A stretch of 64,000 nt of DNA from Owenia fusiformis. Taxonomy: Eukaryota > Annelida > Polychaeta > Sabellida > Oweniidae. This document shows positions 46,401-56,935 of the stretch, piece after piece. The notes beneath the pieces are model-generated. The model was not told where the DNA came from. It saw only the letters and a list, made by a program, of their open reading frames with translations, and searched no databases. Made by a program: the position numbers and the translations under genes. The stretch lies in assembly GCA_903813345.2 (NCBI GenBank), contig CAIIXF020000006.1:40248848-40312847 (forward strand), in the 5' to 3' direction. How positions within the stretch are numbered: the first letter of the stretch is position 1; every line of letters begins with the position of its first letter.

Positions 46401-49065
46401 GTTGTGAACCATGAGTATTTTATTTTCTAGGGTGGTGAACCACTGTTCAGCTACTCTGTGATTACAGTAGAATCTTCACCATCAATGCAGAAAATTCACC
46501 ATAGAATGCCAGTAAGTTCTACCCTTGAAAAAATTATTGCAACTGTTACACTCTCATTACATCAATGATAAGCAGCAACTAGTTTTGCCAATCAGAACCT
46601 GTTGTTGTTCCACGTGAATATTCTCATATAAAAAGTCAAAGCTGTTATGTGTGGAAAAATTTAAATGTGATTTTTTGGAGCTCTCTAATTAGCTTAATTC
46701 AATTGATCTGTAATTTCAAATTCAGATCTAGTTATGATTGGTAAGTTAGAGGGTAATATTCTAAATGTAGAATCTGATTTCTAATTTGAAGAGGTAAACA
46801 AAGATGGACTGTAACAAAGGGTTGAAGCAATCTGATTCAGTTTTTATTTAGAATGATTTAGCAATGCGGATTGTGTCCATTCATTAACAGTTGTAAGATA
46901 ACAAAATATCTTTCGTAAGAGGGATGGGGTTTAATTATGGTTTCATTAGAAAATAGTGTGTACTCAGTACTATTTGTTTCAATATTCAAGCTAAAGACAA
47001 ATCAACATTTTAGAATTTTGTTAAATGAAAGGGGTAAAACATAACAAAATCATTGTTTTTCATATCCACATTGTATATGCAGAAGACATCTGAATAATCT
47101 AGTAATTGTATAGAATAATGATCATTATTTTCTGTTGCAGGCCATACTTGCTACAGACGAAGAGGTGCAAGATTGGCTTGATACTGGGGATGTACCCTTA
47201 TCAAAGGTAGGATAGATAATCCATCATTTGCTTCGTATCATGGTTTATGAATAGTTGTATAGTCACATATACATGTAGATGTCAGATGCAACTGCATCAT
47301 GTTTCTCATACTTTTTGGCTCTGTTATGTTTTAATATTGAACTATTGAAACGTTATACAAAACATAAATGAAATTAATATTGTTTTCAATGATATTTTTT
47401 CATACAAACTATATAAATGTTAAATATTATAATGTATATTTATTATACATTAAGATTCAGAAACAATGACCCTGAATGCATCAAACTATTTGATTTATTT
47501 AACAATTATACTATTTCAAGCAGTTAAACTGTGTAGAGCTACAGAGACACTACAGTTCCATCCAGTTTCCTCGATGGTTAACAACTCAAGAAACAATGAC
47601 CCAGAATGCATCAAACCATTCAATTTAATTAACAATTATACTATTTCAGGCAGTTAAACTGTGCAGGGCTACAGAGACACTACAGTTCCATCCAGTTTCC
47701 TCCATGGTTAACAACTCAAGAAACAATGACCCTGAATGCATCAAACCATTTGATTTATTTAACAATTATACTATTTCAGGCAGTTAAACTGTGTAGAGCT
47801 ACAGAGACACTACAGTTCCATCCAGTTTCCTCGATGGTTAACAACTCAAGAAACAATGACCCTGAATGCATCAAACCATTTGATTTAAAGTGAGTACTCT
47901 GACCATACACGGGGTGGTCAATAACTTTTGCAAACTGACACTGAGTCTCAGACAATATTCAAGTCTCGCCAAAGATGACCTAACTTCAAATATTATCTCA
48001 GATAGTCATTTGGAAAATTTATTGATCACCCCATGTACAGGGTGAGCCAAAAAAAGGTAACCCAAACAAGTGTTTATAACTCAGTCTTCCAATATGGATC
48101 ACAATTAGATCTTGTTCAATGTTCTTTCATTCTTGCAAGTTTCATTGGTCTACTTTTGATGGTCACAATGTTATGTCCATTTTAAAAAACATCCTCCAAA
48201 TGCAGAAAAATCTGAATCCCCAAACTTTTATCTATGGAGCCATTTCAAGGATATTGTCCACATTCACATTTACAACTCTAGAAGCATAGGGCATAGGGTA
48301 TAGTGAGAGGGGATTCCTGGGCCTAATGCTAACATTCACCTTGTACAATTACATCAATTTCGTTTAATTAACAGCCACATGTGAAGCCACATGTTTCCTC
48401 TTTCCAATGATATGTCATTTGTTCATATACGATCATGGACTACTGAATAATCATTGTTTCTTCGCACATGGGTGAAAATGCCCTTAAATATCCTAATTCA
48501 ACTGATCCTTATTATGCAATCAGATAAAGCATTATGTAATGGGGCCGAGGATTAATTTTTGGTCACAAGACTTACAGGACATACATTTTAGACTTAGTTC
48601 TTCTAAGAAAAAATGATTTTATTAATGTGTTTATAGGATAGTATCCATGTTAGTTTAGTTAACAGCACATCACGCCAAATGGTCAAAACATCAAATCAGC
48701 CAAAAAAGTAGCATCAAATTAAATAGATGTACAGTATAATTAAACTGAAATTACAATCATTGCCACGGAAACACCAATTTAACAATAGGACATTATTCTT
48801 TATAAGAATAAAATATACAATAGGGCTAATGTATTTGTTTTACATGGAATTGACTTTGTATCGCATGAAATTGACTCTGTGTCACATTGACATTGTATTT
48901 TAATCTACTTCTAGGAAACAACAAGCGAAAGATAATGCATCAAAGAACTTCATGATGGGATGGCTAAACAAGAAGAAAAAAGCAACTGACGGAGAAATTG
49001 AATCAAACCAACCAGATTCAAAGAAACGTAAAATTGAACAAACTGACATTAATGAGAATACTTAG
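37458..49065 (+). CDS. HMCES: HMCES, abasic-site DNA-protein crosslink protein (SRAP domain)
   Basis: Nine exons: 37458-37477, 37668-37805, 43454-43681, 45098-45228, 45555-45619, 46431-46511, 47141-47206, 47780-47889 and 48915-49065. All have GT..AG borders and joined phases, giving 329 residues (the human protein is about 354). HMCES covalently traps abasic sites in single-stranded DNA at replication forks through Cys2. Key residues are present: Cys2 after the initiator Met (MCGRT), NCR at 101-103, Glu132 in GYFEW, and the HHRMP box at 217-221. VNNSRNN in exon 8 closes the SRAP core. The tail is Lys-rich with KKRK, a likely nuclear signal. Intron 2 is 5.6 kb and full of transposons. Exon 8 lies in a tandem triplication. 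Confidence 0.93.
38182..38254 (+). repeat. tRNA-derived sequence in HMCES intron 2
   Basis: GGTGTAGTGGTAATGGTG is a good tRNA D-arm with A box, TTTGCAC an anticodon-like loop (UGC), and GGTTTCGATTCC a B box with one extra T, followed by CATTGGAGCA and a T6 run. The anticodon stem does not pair, so it is a tRNA pseudogene or SINE head rather than a working tRNA. Confidence 0.5.
38590..38985. repeat. Inverted-repeat MITE in HMCES intron 2
   Basis: GGTCCCGGGGGGTTCACTTC and TTGGGTAGGTATGTGCAGC face GGCACATACATGTAGGTATT and GGAGTGAACCCCCCGGTG, about 300 bp apart. Confidence 0.6.
39672..40168. repeat. CAGGCCTGTCAACT MITE, full copy
   Basis: Tips CAGGCCTGTCAACT and AAGTTGACAGGCCTG, flanked by the direct repeat TATAATA on both sides. 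The tip sequence and 7-8-bp duplication suggest a hAT relative. Contains a C-run of about 17 (39948-39964). Confidence 0.7.
40649..40925. repeat. CAGGCCTGTCAACT MITE, short copy
   Basis: Same tips as the copy at 39672 with internal deletion. GATACG is repeated at both borders. Confidence 0.65.
44020..45079 (-). mobile_element. Mariner-like element next to HMCES exon 4
   Basis: Tips CAGGGTGATCATTAAGTTCTG and CAGAACTTAGTGATCACCCTG, TA at 44018-44019 and 45080-45081. A minus-strand frame near 44543-44740 reads [14 protein letters not shown] and APYSSGN, the area before the last catalytic Asp in mariner transposases, with stops around it. It ends 16 bp before the last intron base ahead of HMCES exon 4. 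Confidence 0.8.
47455..47889 (+). repeat. 130-bp tandem triplication covering HMCES exon 8
   Basis: Units start at 47520, 47650 and 47780, with a partial unit before (47455-47519). Each carries the polypyrimidine tract ACTATTTCAG plus the exon. Only the third has a donor (TTTAAA|GTGAGT); units 1 and 2 run on into TTTAACAATTATACTATTTC. Unit 1 has lost the clean acceptor (TTTCAAG). Since 130 is not a multiple of 3, joining units in one reading gives a stop (GGC AGT TAA). Confidence 0.85.
47910..48033. repeat. 124-bp mariner-type MITE in HMCES intron 8
   Basis: Ends GGGGTGGTCAATAACTTTTG and AATTTATTGATCACCCC. A further mariner-like tip, CAGGGTGAGCCAAAAAAAGG, begins at 48038 without a clear partner. 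Confidence 0.55.
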
Positions 49066-49104
49066 TGATTAGTCCTTGAATATATGTAACAGAACTGTAC
49101 TATT

Positions 49105-50616
49105 TTTTTTTATTTATTTATTGGAAACGCTTTTATTACAGCGGAACACAAATGGTTCTTCCAGACATTGGCAAAACATTTAAAAGCATATATCAGTTTA
49201 CAGGCATTATATATAAGAAACTAAAACATGTTATTGGGTCTGGGGTTTATATACACATTTTAAAAGACCCTTTACACATTTATCGAACTTAAAAGCTTCT
49301 TCTTGTCCCCACAATGTAAAAATGTCCTCACCTAAGGCCCAACATGTTTTAATTTGCACACTGGCTGATAGAAGACCCGACGATAGTGCTGGATTACATT
49401 TTTCAATAACATTTTTATAAAAAGTATTTCTATCATTACCAAAGAAAGGGCAAACAAAAAGTCTATGTTGGATGGTGTCTTTTACATTTTTATCACATAA
49501 CGTACATATTCCATTTCCCTGTCCCCATTTTTCGTATTCTGTTTTTAAGCCAAAACACCCTGATCTAGCTTTGAACTTTAATTTTTGCCCATAGAAGTCA
49601 AAATCTGTGGTCAGGTAGTTTTTTAAGAAGGGATGGGGATTTAGACATCGATACAGTGAGAGTGAAGACTTTTCATTCAATGCAGATTCAAAATTATTAA
49701 GCCTTTCTTGATCTGATATTTTGATAAGGGCCTGATACCAGTCAATATCATCTCTGTAGATAACATCATCCAGTCCATATTTTGTTAGGATGGATTTTAT
49801 GTTTGAAAAGTAAGGGAATGCTTTGCTTTCATCATTAGCACAGAAGCCATCATACATAGAATTAAATATCTTTTTGTGTAATGACCCTTCTTTGATATTA
49901 CATTTTAGATATATAAAGTAATCTATTTGCCTTTTTTCAATGACATCAACAAGAGGTCTCCAGCCTAAATCACCTAAAAGTGCTTCTCTGGCTGGGCGAC
50001 ACCTAATTTGGAGAATTGATCTCCCAATATTATATTGCATTGATTTCATTTTATCCGTGTTAGTTTTGTTTAACGTGAATATAGGACAGCCATGAAGAAT
50101 GGCAGGGACAAACATTGAGTTGTACATTTTCTCCCCAAATTTGAGACGCATGACATTACAGTGTTTTGTCAAAGTGGAGACTATCATACCTTGAATTCGT
50201 TTAGATTTTTCAGCAAGGAAGTCAATGTGGCCAGAGTCTTTTAGAGACCGATCAAAATATATCCCTAGATACTTATAACTTTTAACCTCAAATAATTCAT
50301 GGCTGCCTAAGATCCATTTTTTATTTTTGTCAATTCTTTTCCCAATGACCATAACCTTTGATTTTTTAGGGCTAAAATTGAACCCCCATTTAATAGAAAA
50401 GATGTCAGCAATTTTTAACATTCTGTTCATTGTAGATTCATTTTCGGCAAGTAAAGCAACATCATCGGCGAACATAAGAACTGGGACCTTTTCATTTTCA
50501 AAAGGTAACCCTATATCTTCATTGTTGAACATTTCAACAAGGTCGCTCATAACAAGGGAAAACAGAGTCGGGGAGAGGCAGCAACCCTGTTTTAGGCTAT
50601 AGACAGGGTTGCACAT
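49105..50616 (-). pseudogene. LINE reverse transcriptase, 5'-truncated, open frame of 461 residues
   Basis: A minus-strand open frame (49231-50616) begins inside the RT domain. SLKQGCCLSPTLF is the usual RT motif before the active site, MFADDVALLAEN holds the catalytic Asp pair, and FNFSPKKSKVMV and YKYLGIYF follow in order. Near the end a Cys/His cluster CTLCDKNVKDTIQHRLFVC matches LINE ORF2 tails. The 3' end is a (TAAA)n/A-rich tail (TTTATTTATTTATT on the plus strand, about 49108-49122). The finger part of the RT and any endonuclease are missing, so the copy is dead on arrival, yet this frame is intact, which suggests recent insertion. It landed about 40 bp after the HMCES stop codon in antisense. 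Confidence 0.85.
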
Positions 50617-50639
50617 ACTACATTACTGCAATCGTGGAT

Positions 50640-50706
50640 TATGCATGATGATTACAGATTATCATTCATAATCACAGATCATCATTCATAATCACAGATC
50701 ATCATA
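50640..50706. repeat. Short tandem repeat ATCATTCATAATCACAG
   Basis: Three ~22-bp units next to the truncated 5' end of the antisense LINE. Confidence 0.75.
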
Positions 50707-51940
50707 CAGGTCCAATCCATAGCCAGGGTTGTTCGGTGAGTTTAAGTAAACCCCCTCGACCATTCTGATTTATATTTGGCCAAAGTTGTCAAATGTGACC
50801 CCCCTGATTTTTTTTAAAAGTGACCTATCCCTTGACAAAAGCTAGCTCCGGTCATGTCTGATTTCTTGCCAGTAAGGGACAAATACACGTACAGATGAAC
50901 TGTATATCCAAACACCCCTTTAATTCACATGGGCCTAGTACGCATAGAAGGCCTGTCCTGGGACACTCATTGGGAGGCATACTTTTGGGCCCAAAATTCA
51001 ATATACATTTTGGGTCAAACATGTTTTCCCTTTATAAAAAGATATTTGAAAGAAGGAGCCAACATTTTCAAATATTGAGGAACAGAGCCAGTGGTTTCAA
51101 AATTGTATTCAGTGTTTCTGGTTTCTGGAGAAAACAGATAGATTTTGTTTTAAGTATTCCATTAATATTTTAGTATTCTTATATTAATTCTGTGCTCCTC
51201 ATTTTAACATGATTGACACATACATGTATGTAAGAACAAAACACATTCAGAGGTACTTTGATGTTGAGAGATTGTAAATACACTGTATATCTATACTCCT
51301 TCAGTCCTTGTAAATATGTAAATTCAGAAGATTTGTACAGTTAGACTCGAAATTTATGTTACGCATTAGCCATATATTCAATATATTTGCAATACATTTT
51401 TTAATATAAAGTATATTTTTATAGATTTGTGTCTTGTCTGAAATGATATTGAGAAAATTACGTGCTCATTGTGATTCATAAATAATATATGATCTTTGGT
51501 TGTTTGACATGAATTTCATGACTAGGAGAAAGGGAACTAAACCAGTAATGACCAATTACACGAACCTAAAAATGCCTTGAACAAATCTTCCTTGGCTAGT
51601 CTGCTAACTGTTCTGCTAATTTTAGCGGAAATTTCGGATTTTCTGTCCTAACATCTTTTCTGTAAAATCTTGTTTTCACGAGGCAAAACATATGCTAGAT
51701 CAATTTCAAATTATCCGGAAAATTGCTTGTAGAGGAAAATCTGACAACTGTCGGGGCATTTAGGATACATGTTGAAGTGGCCATTTTCTTGAATATATCA
51801 TATCTTCAACTAATACATGTTTGGCATTCAGGATGAAAAACATATTTATAGGTTTGCTTTGGGAAAACAAATGAGGTTTACTTATAAAGTTACTCCAATG
51901 TTTTCACATATCGGTAGTGTCTAATACATGAAATGGTAAC
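50707..51940. other. Intergenic, no gene seen
   Basis: AT-rich; the open frames here are short and unrelated to known families. Confidence 0.4.
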
Positions 51941-51942
51941 CA

Positions 51943-52125
51943 GACAACTCATCCCCTGGAGACCTCATCCCCTAGACAACTCATCCCCTGGACTACTCCT
52001 CCCTTAGACAACTTATCCCCTGGGCGACTATTTTCTTAGACTACTCATCTATTGGAAAGCTCATCCCCTAGACAACTCATTCCCTGGAAAGCTCATCCCC
52101 TGGACGACTCATCCTTTGGTACATA
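51943..52125. repeat. Imperfect ~17-20-bp tandem repeats CAACTCATCCCCTGG
   Basis: Nine or so units varying as ACAACTCATCCCCTGG, GAAAGCTCATCCCCTGG and ACTACTC. The inverse form (GAGTTGTCCAGGGGATGA) occurs at 56368-56430 on the other side of the 52443-56089 element. Confidence 0.75.
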
Positions 52126-52442
52126 TGAGAATTTAATGTTATATCATCAACTCATATTTGATATCCAAATGATTGTTAAATGTTTTGGTTATGAATATGA
52201 TCAGTTTTGAGTTTCAAAAGCATACGCTGACTAAGACTTTCTGGAGGGGAAATCTGGAAATTGTTGACCAATAAATCTCTGATTTGTTTTCTAAAATCTA
52301 CTTTTAATTTTACTTTTAATATACAATTTCAACATTAGCCTATATTATTATTGATTGAAGAAGCTCCTTTGATGTCATAATATTTTGTTGTTCATACCTC
52401 CCTCAAATATTGTTTCCAAATTATGCAGAAAGAAAAGTTTTT

Positions 52443-55400
52443 ACAGGCTGGTATCGAAAATTTTGTCCGCTGTGACGGAGCGTGCTATTTTGCATAGAAA
52501 CACTAAGAAACCCACACAATTTATTTTTTTACTCATATGTTTCGCTATACCAAAGAAAATTTCTTACTCCATGCAATGAGTATATCATTTGCGGGTAATC
52601 TTAACTTTTGTTTGAAGTCCAACAACGCTAAGAGTAAAAGCTATTCACCTTTCCCCAAAGTCCAAAGTGTACTCATTTGACCACTGCGCTGATTGGTCGG
52701 TGAAAATCAATGACGTCAAAGCAGGGCACTTTTCGCGCGAAAACTTCATTTACTATTAGATCGACGAATGAGAAAAATAAGTCTCATCTAAAATGATATC
52801 AAAACTAATTGAAATTTATTTTTCTGAATTTTTTGTCTTCGGCTGTGTCTTAAATACACTACCTGGTAAATGAAACCATAGGAATAATTTGTGATGTGAG
52901 TGCTGGTCTTCTAATAAATTGAATCCAATTACCGTACCAAAGACAAACAATTATTCAGACAAGACTGTGCATATTATAGGAACATTAATTTAACATAAAT
53001 ATCCAAATACATTATTATGTTTCTAATAAAAATATAATATATGAAGAACAGCTTTTAATGTAATAGAGGCTAATGATATTTTTCTCATGCTCGCACAAAC
53101 CTAATAAATAATTTCCAAACTCATGATGGGTCGTAGACGGTGAACACCGCCTCTAATGCGTTGGATTGTCGTATGGACTTGCATTAGGGTCGTGGAAAAT
53201 TTATTCATTTTAGATGCAATTTGAAGGAACGAATAGTCATCATAGCTTGTATTTTTAAAATTGCAAATGCAATTACCAGATAAAACTTCTCCCTTGAAGG
53301 TAGTACGTCCATAAATATCGTGAATATTCTGTCAGTTCTATACATTTAAAAAGAACGCCGGGATTGCAGTTGGGGTAAGAAGACCAAATGACTCAGGTAT
53401 CGAATCGTAAATAATACCAATGTTGCGAGTATTGTCCTTGTTTTGCTGCATACGATTAAAGATTCTTTTTCTCTGGTTACTACAATTAGTCGTATTCATA
53501 TGTGGAACATCTACCCAACAATGAACAATGTGTTTGTGTGTACATGTCTTGCGTTTCTTGGAACTGTCACGAAAATATTTATTTTCGAGTTCGTTTATGT
53601 GAAATTGATGATATGCTGCCGCATCCTGAAATCAATTGAAGAAAATTATAAATGGTATTGCATTCAATTATTATCAAGCACTGATTCACGAGTCGAAAAA
53701 GTTTTCTTTAAGCCCCCCCCCCTGGAGTTAATTAATTAGGCATCTTGTTCAAACTCCCCATTTTAATTTCTATTTCCCTGGCTGGATGTACATCAATACT
53801 TGTTCATTAACTGGAATGTACGCAAGACTCTAGCTAGTAGGCCAAAACCTTGCGGATAATTCACCCCCCTCCCCCCAATACATATGACTCGTTTTTACTG
53901 TTGATTGATCAATTAATATCTATTTCACCTAACACTATGAGAAAATATAGCACAAGCTTATTATTACAGTGCAGTAGTCAATGGTATGTTGACACTAAAG
54001 AAGTACATATCAGGGTCAATTTGCTGTAAACATTGGACTCTTCACATCAATTTTACTCTATTCATTTGCTTTCTCAGAACAGTATAATGAAGGGAGAATA
54101 CAAACGAAGGTGTAATTAATGAGATTCCATCACATTTGTGATACAGATAATTAAGTACTCACCATAATTCAACAATTAAATGAGCCCGTCTCTGTCGCGA
54201 TTCACATTGACTTGTAATGTGTTCAGATTTTGCCGCGAAAATCTGCCCTACTCTGACGTCAGAGATTCTAGATTTGCTAATTATAATATTCATGAGCTGA
54301 CTTTGGGGAAAGGTGAATTGAAAACGGCGCCAGGGTATCATACTCCAAAATGTACAATTTGGTTTATTTACTTTTTAATGGTACAATATAGTGACACGAT
54401 AATATTTACATATGTTTTCAGCATAACTCTGAAGGTACATGTATTAATGATATCTTGATGTATTGGGTATTTTTAATATTTTTTATAAAAAATAATGTTT
54501 ACATTTCTTGTCAGCTGTGACGGAGTAGTTTTAACTGTGAACTACGTTAAGAATTTAAGATTCAAATTATATCTTTTAAAAGTACCCTTAGAAGAGAGAA
54601 CGTCACAAATCACTTTCCTAAATAATGACAAGCAGCCTCTTGGAGATATGGGGTAATGTAAATCTGAGATATAAAAACGACCACTCTTAGTATTTTTCGG
54701 AGGTTTGTACTGAAATCAACATGAATCAACATGATGTAAACTCAACATAATATTTCTAATACGTTTTCGCCTAGACGTCTTGAAATGTCACGTGTAGTGT
54801 AAATAGGGCTAATATGAATTTACTTATTCGAAATAGCGCACAGACATCATGCATGCCGACAGATGTATAACCTTTTACCACATAATATTATATTACTGTA
54901 TATAAGATGATCCCAATACAGATTTAATTTGCAATTATTTGAAATTCATGAAATTCATCGTTTTGCATAAAAAAATATAATATATAAAAAAAAGTCTTTG
55001 TAAACGTGCTGCACTGTAAAACCTGTATCAATGAATATCTTTCTCTAGTGAACACCTCCTCTTATCAAATATTCCTCTGACTTCTGTATGAAATTGCCTC
55101 TATGGAGTGAACATCTATACCAACTGGGAACACATTTTTGGGCTCCATATGTGTTCACTGTACACATATTTTACTGTAGTTGCATCAGATAGCCATAACT
55201 CTTAGTCAAATAAAGAACGATCTTAAAATCAAATTTTGCATTTTCGTATTTCAAGATACATTCAACTTACCTTTTGGAACGACTAAAGAGGGTAGAACAA
55301 TCCGCAGTCCATACCATTATATGTATTTAGCTTCATCTTCAGCAAATCATTTTACTTCAAATAATTAAGTTACCGTAAAAAATGACCATGTCAGGCCGAT

Positions 55401-56089
55401 GGATCCACAGAGGGCACTACGAAAGGCAAATACCCTTTACTGAAATAGAAGTTGACTATCATTTTCATGAGTTACCATGCATAAGTTGGATTGCAGTACA
55501 AACTGAGAAAAGAAGCTTAAAGAGTGGTCGTATATACATCTCAGAATTTGAATTGTGTACTTTTATTACGTTTCATTTTTCAGAATACTTTACGAAAGAG
55601 ATTTGACATGCTCGCTCCTCTAAAGTTTAGTTGTAAAGAAATATATTCATGAATCTAAATTCTTAACGCATTTCAGATTTGAAACTGCTCCGTCACAGCG
55701 GACAAAAGAATTAATTATTATTTTTTATCAAAAAAATTAAAAATACCCAATACATAAAGATCTCATTAATACCTTCAGAGTTATGCTGAAAACATATGTA
55801 AATATTATCGTGTCGCTATATTGTACCATTAAAAAGAAATAAAAGAAATGGTACATTTTGGAGTATGATACTCCGACGCCGTTTTCAATAGCTTTTACTC
55901 ATAACGTTGTTGGACTTCAAACAGAATTTAAAGTTACCCGCAAATGATATATCCATTGCATGGAGTCAGTAATTTTCTTTGATATAGCAAAACATATGAG
56001 TAAAAAAATAAATTGTGTGGATTTCCTAGTGATTCTATGCAAAATAGCACGCTCCGTCACAGCGGACAAATTTTTCGATACCAGCCTGT
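52443..56089. mobile_element. 3.6 kb long-TIR element, itself interrupted
   Basis: Tips ACAGGCTGGTATCGAAAA and TTTTCGATACCAGCCTGT. The right arm is continuous (about 55655-56089, ~435 bp). The left arm is split in two (52443-52645 and 54316-54560) by a separate 1.67 kb insertion. Shared pieces include GTCCGCTGTGACGGAGC and ATGCAAAATAGCACGCTCC. No transposase recognised. Confidence 0.75.
52646..54315. mobile_element. 1.67 kb element nested in the left arm
   Basis: Tips CACCTTTCCCCAAAGTC and GACTTTGGGGAAAGGTG. Taking it out restores AGTAAAAGCTATTGAAAAC, the inverse of the right arm sequence. The subterminal region has an inverted CCAAT and a TGACGTCA site (about 52690-52720) and TGACGTCAGAG near 54257. 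No transposase frame. Confidence 0.75.
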
Positions 56090-56367
56090 GATGAAATATT
56101 GAGTCGTGTAATATAAGGACAAGAGATGAGCGTTTAACTGTCGACGTTTGACTGATACTTAATACGTACACTCACAATTTTGTGTCAATAAAGTGAAAAT
56201 TATTTTGAATAAATCCGAGCATTCGTTTGACTTCACTACTTAAAAGAGAGCTTCGTCGGTCTTGTAGTTTAACTAGACTCTGCATGCAGGGTAGAGTTGT
56301 ATTTATTTAATATTTCTATTCCAGAAACACTTTACAATTTAGGCCCATGCGATTAAGGATGAACGAG

Positions 56368-56432
56368 TTGTCCAGCAGGGGTTGAGTTGTCCAGGGGATG
56401 AATTGTCTAAGGAATGAATTGTCGGTTAGCCC
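56368..56432. repeat. Tandem repeat GAGTTGTCCAGGGGATGA (inverse of 51943-52125)
   Basis: Three to four units (GAGTTGTCCAG, GAGTTGTCCAGGGGATGAA, TTGTCTAAGGAATGAATTGTC). Confidence 0.65.
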
Positions 56433-56935
56433 CTGAAACTGAATTGTATTCCTAGTATGTTGGATTCTTCTGGGTCCCGTGTGCTCCCCCGGTTTAATTT
56501 GCCATGATGCGAGTGGGTCCCCATTTCAACACCAGGTGGCTAATTTGGGGCAGATATATAATAAACACAACAATATATAGAGAGTGCCTTTAAACTTGAA
56601 TATTAAGTAATTTTAGTGTTTCGGATTTCCTATCAACCCTCTGTATCTGATAGTTATCAAGATGATTTCTAATCGCATCTTTCTATTGTCATGGATTGTA
56701 AAACCTGTTGTTGACAACAGTGTTGTTGACAGACAGATGACCATACAAATTCACAGATAAATGAGTTATTTCAATAGCTCAATTAGTACAATACAGTGTA
56801 AACAATATATATGAACTAAAATATTCCAGCAATATGTTGGTATAAAATAATCAATAATTTAATTGATGCAAAAACGAATTGAAAAAGGCCTCCGTTAATC
56901 TTCGCACTTGTGTATAAGTAAGCTTAATTTAAATC
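56433..56935. other. Upstream region of glycosyltransferase copy B
   Basis: No gene. A weak TATA-like TGTATAAGTAAGC lies about 25 bp before the ATG. No clear promoter could be assigned. Confidence 0.35.

Noticed and set aside
50895-51173. 92-residue plus-strand frame after the LINE
   Set aside because: No recognisable motif, no splice context, composition like the surrounding non-coding DNA.
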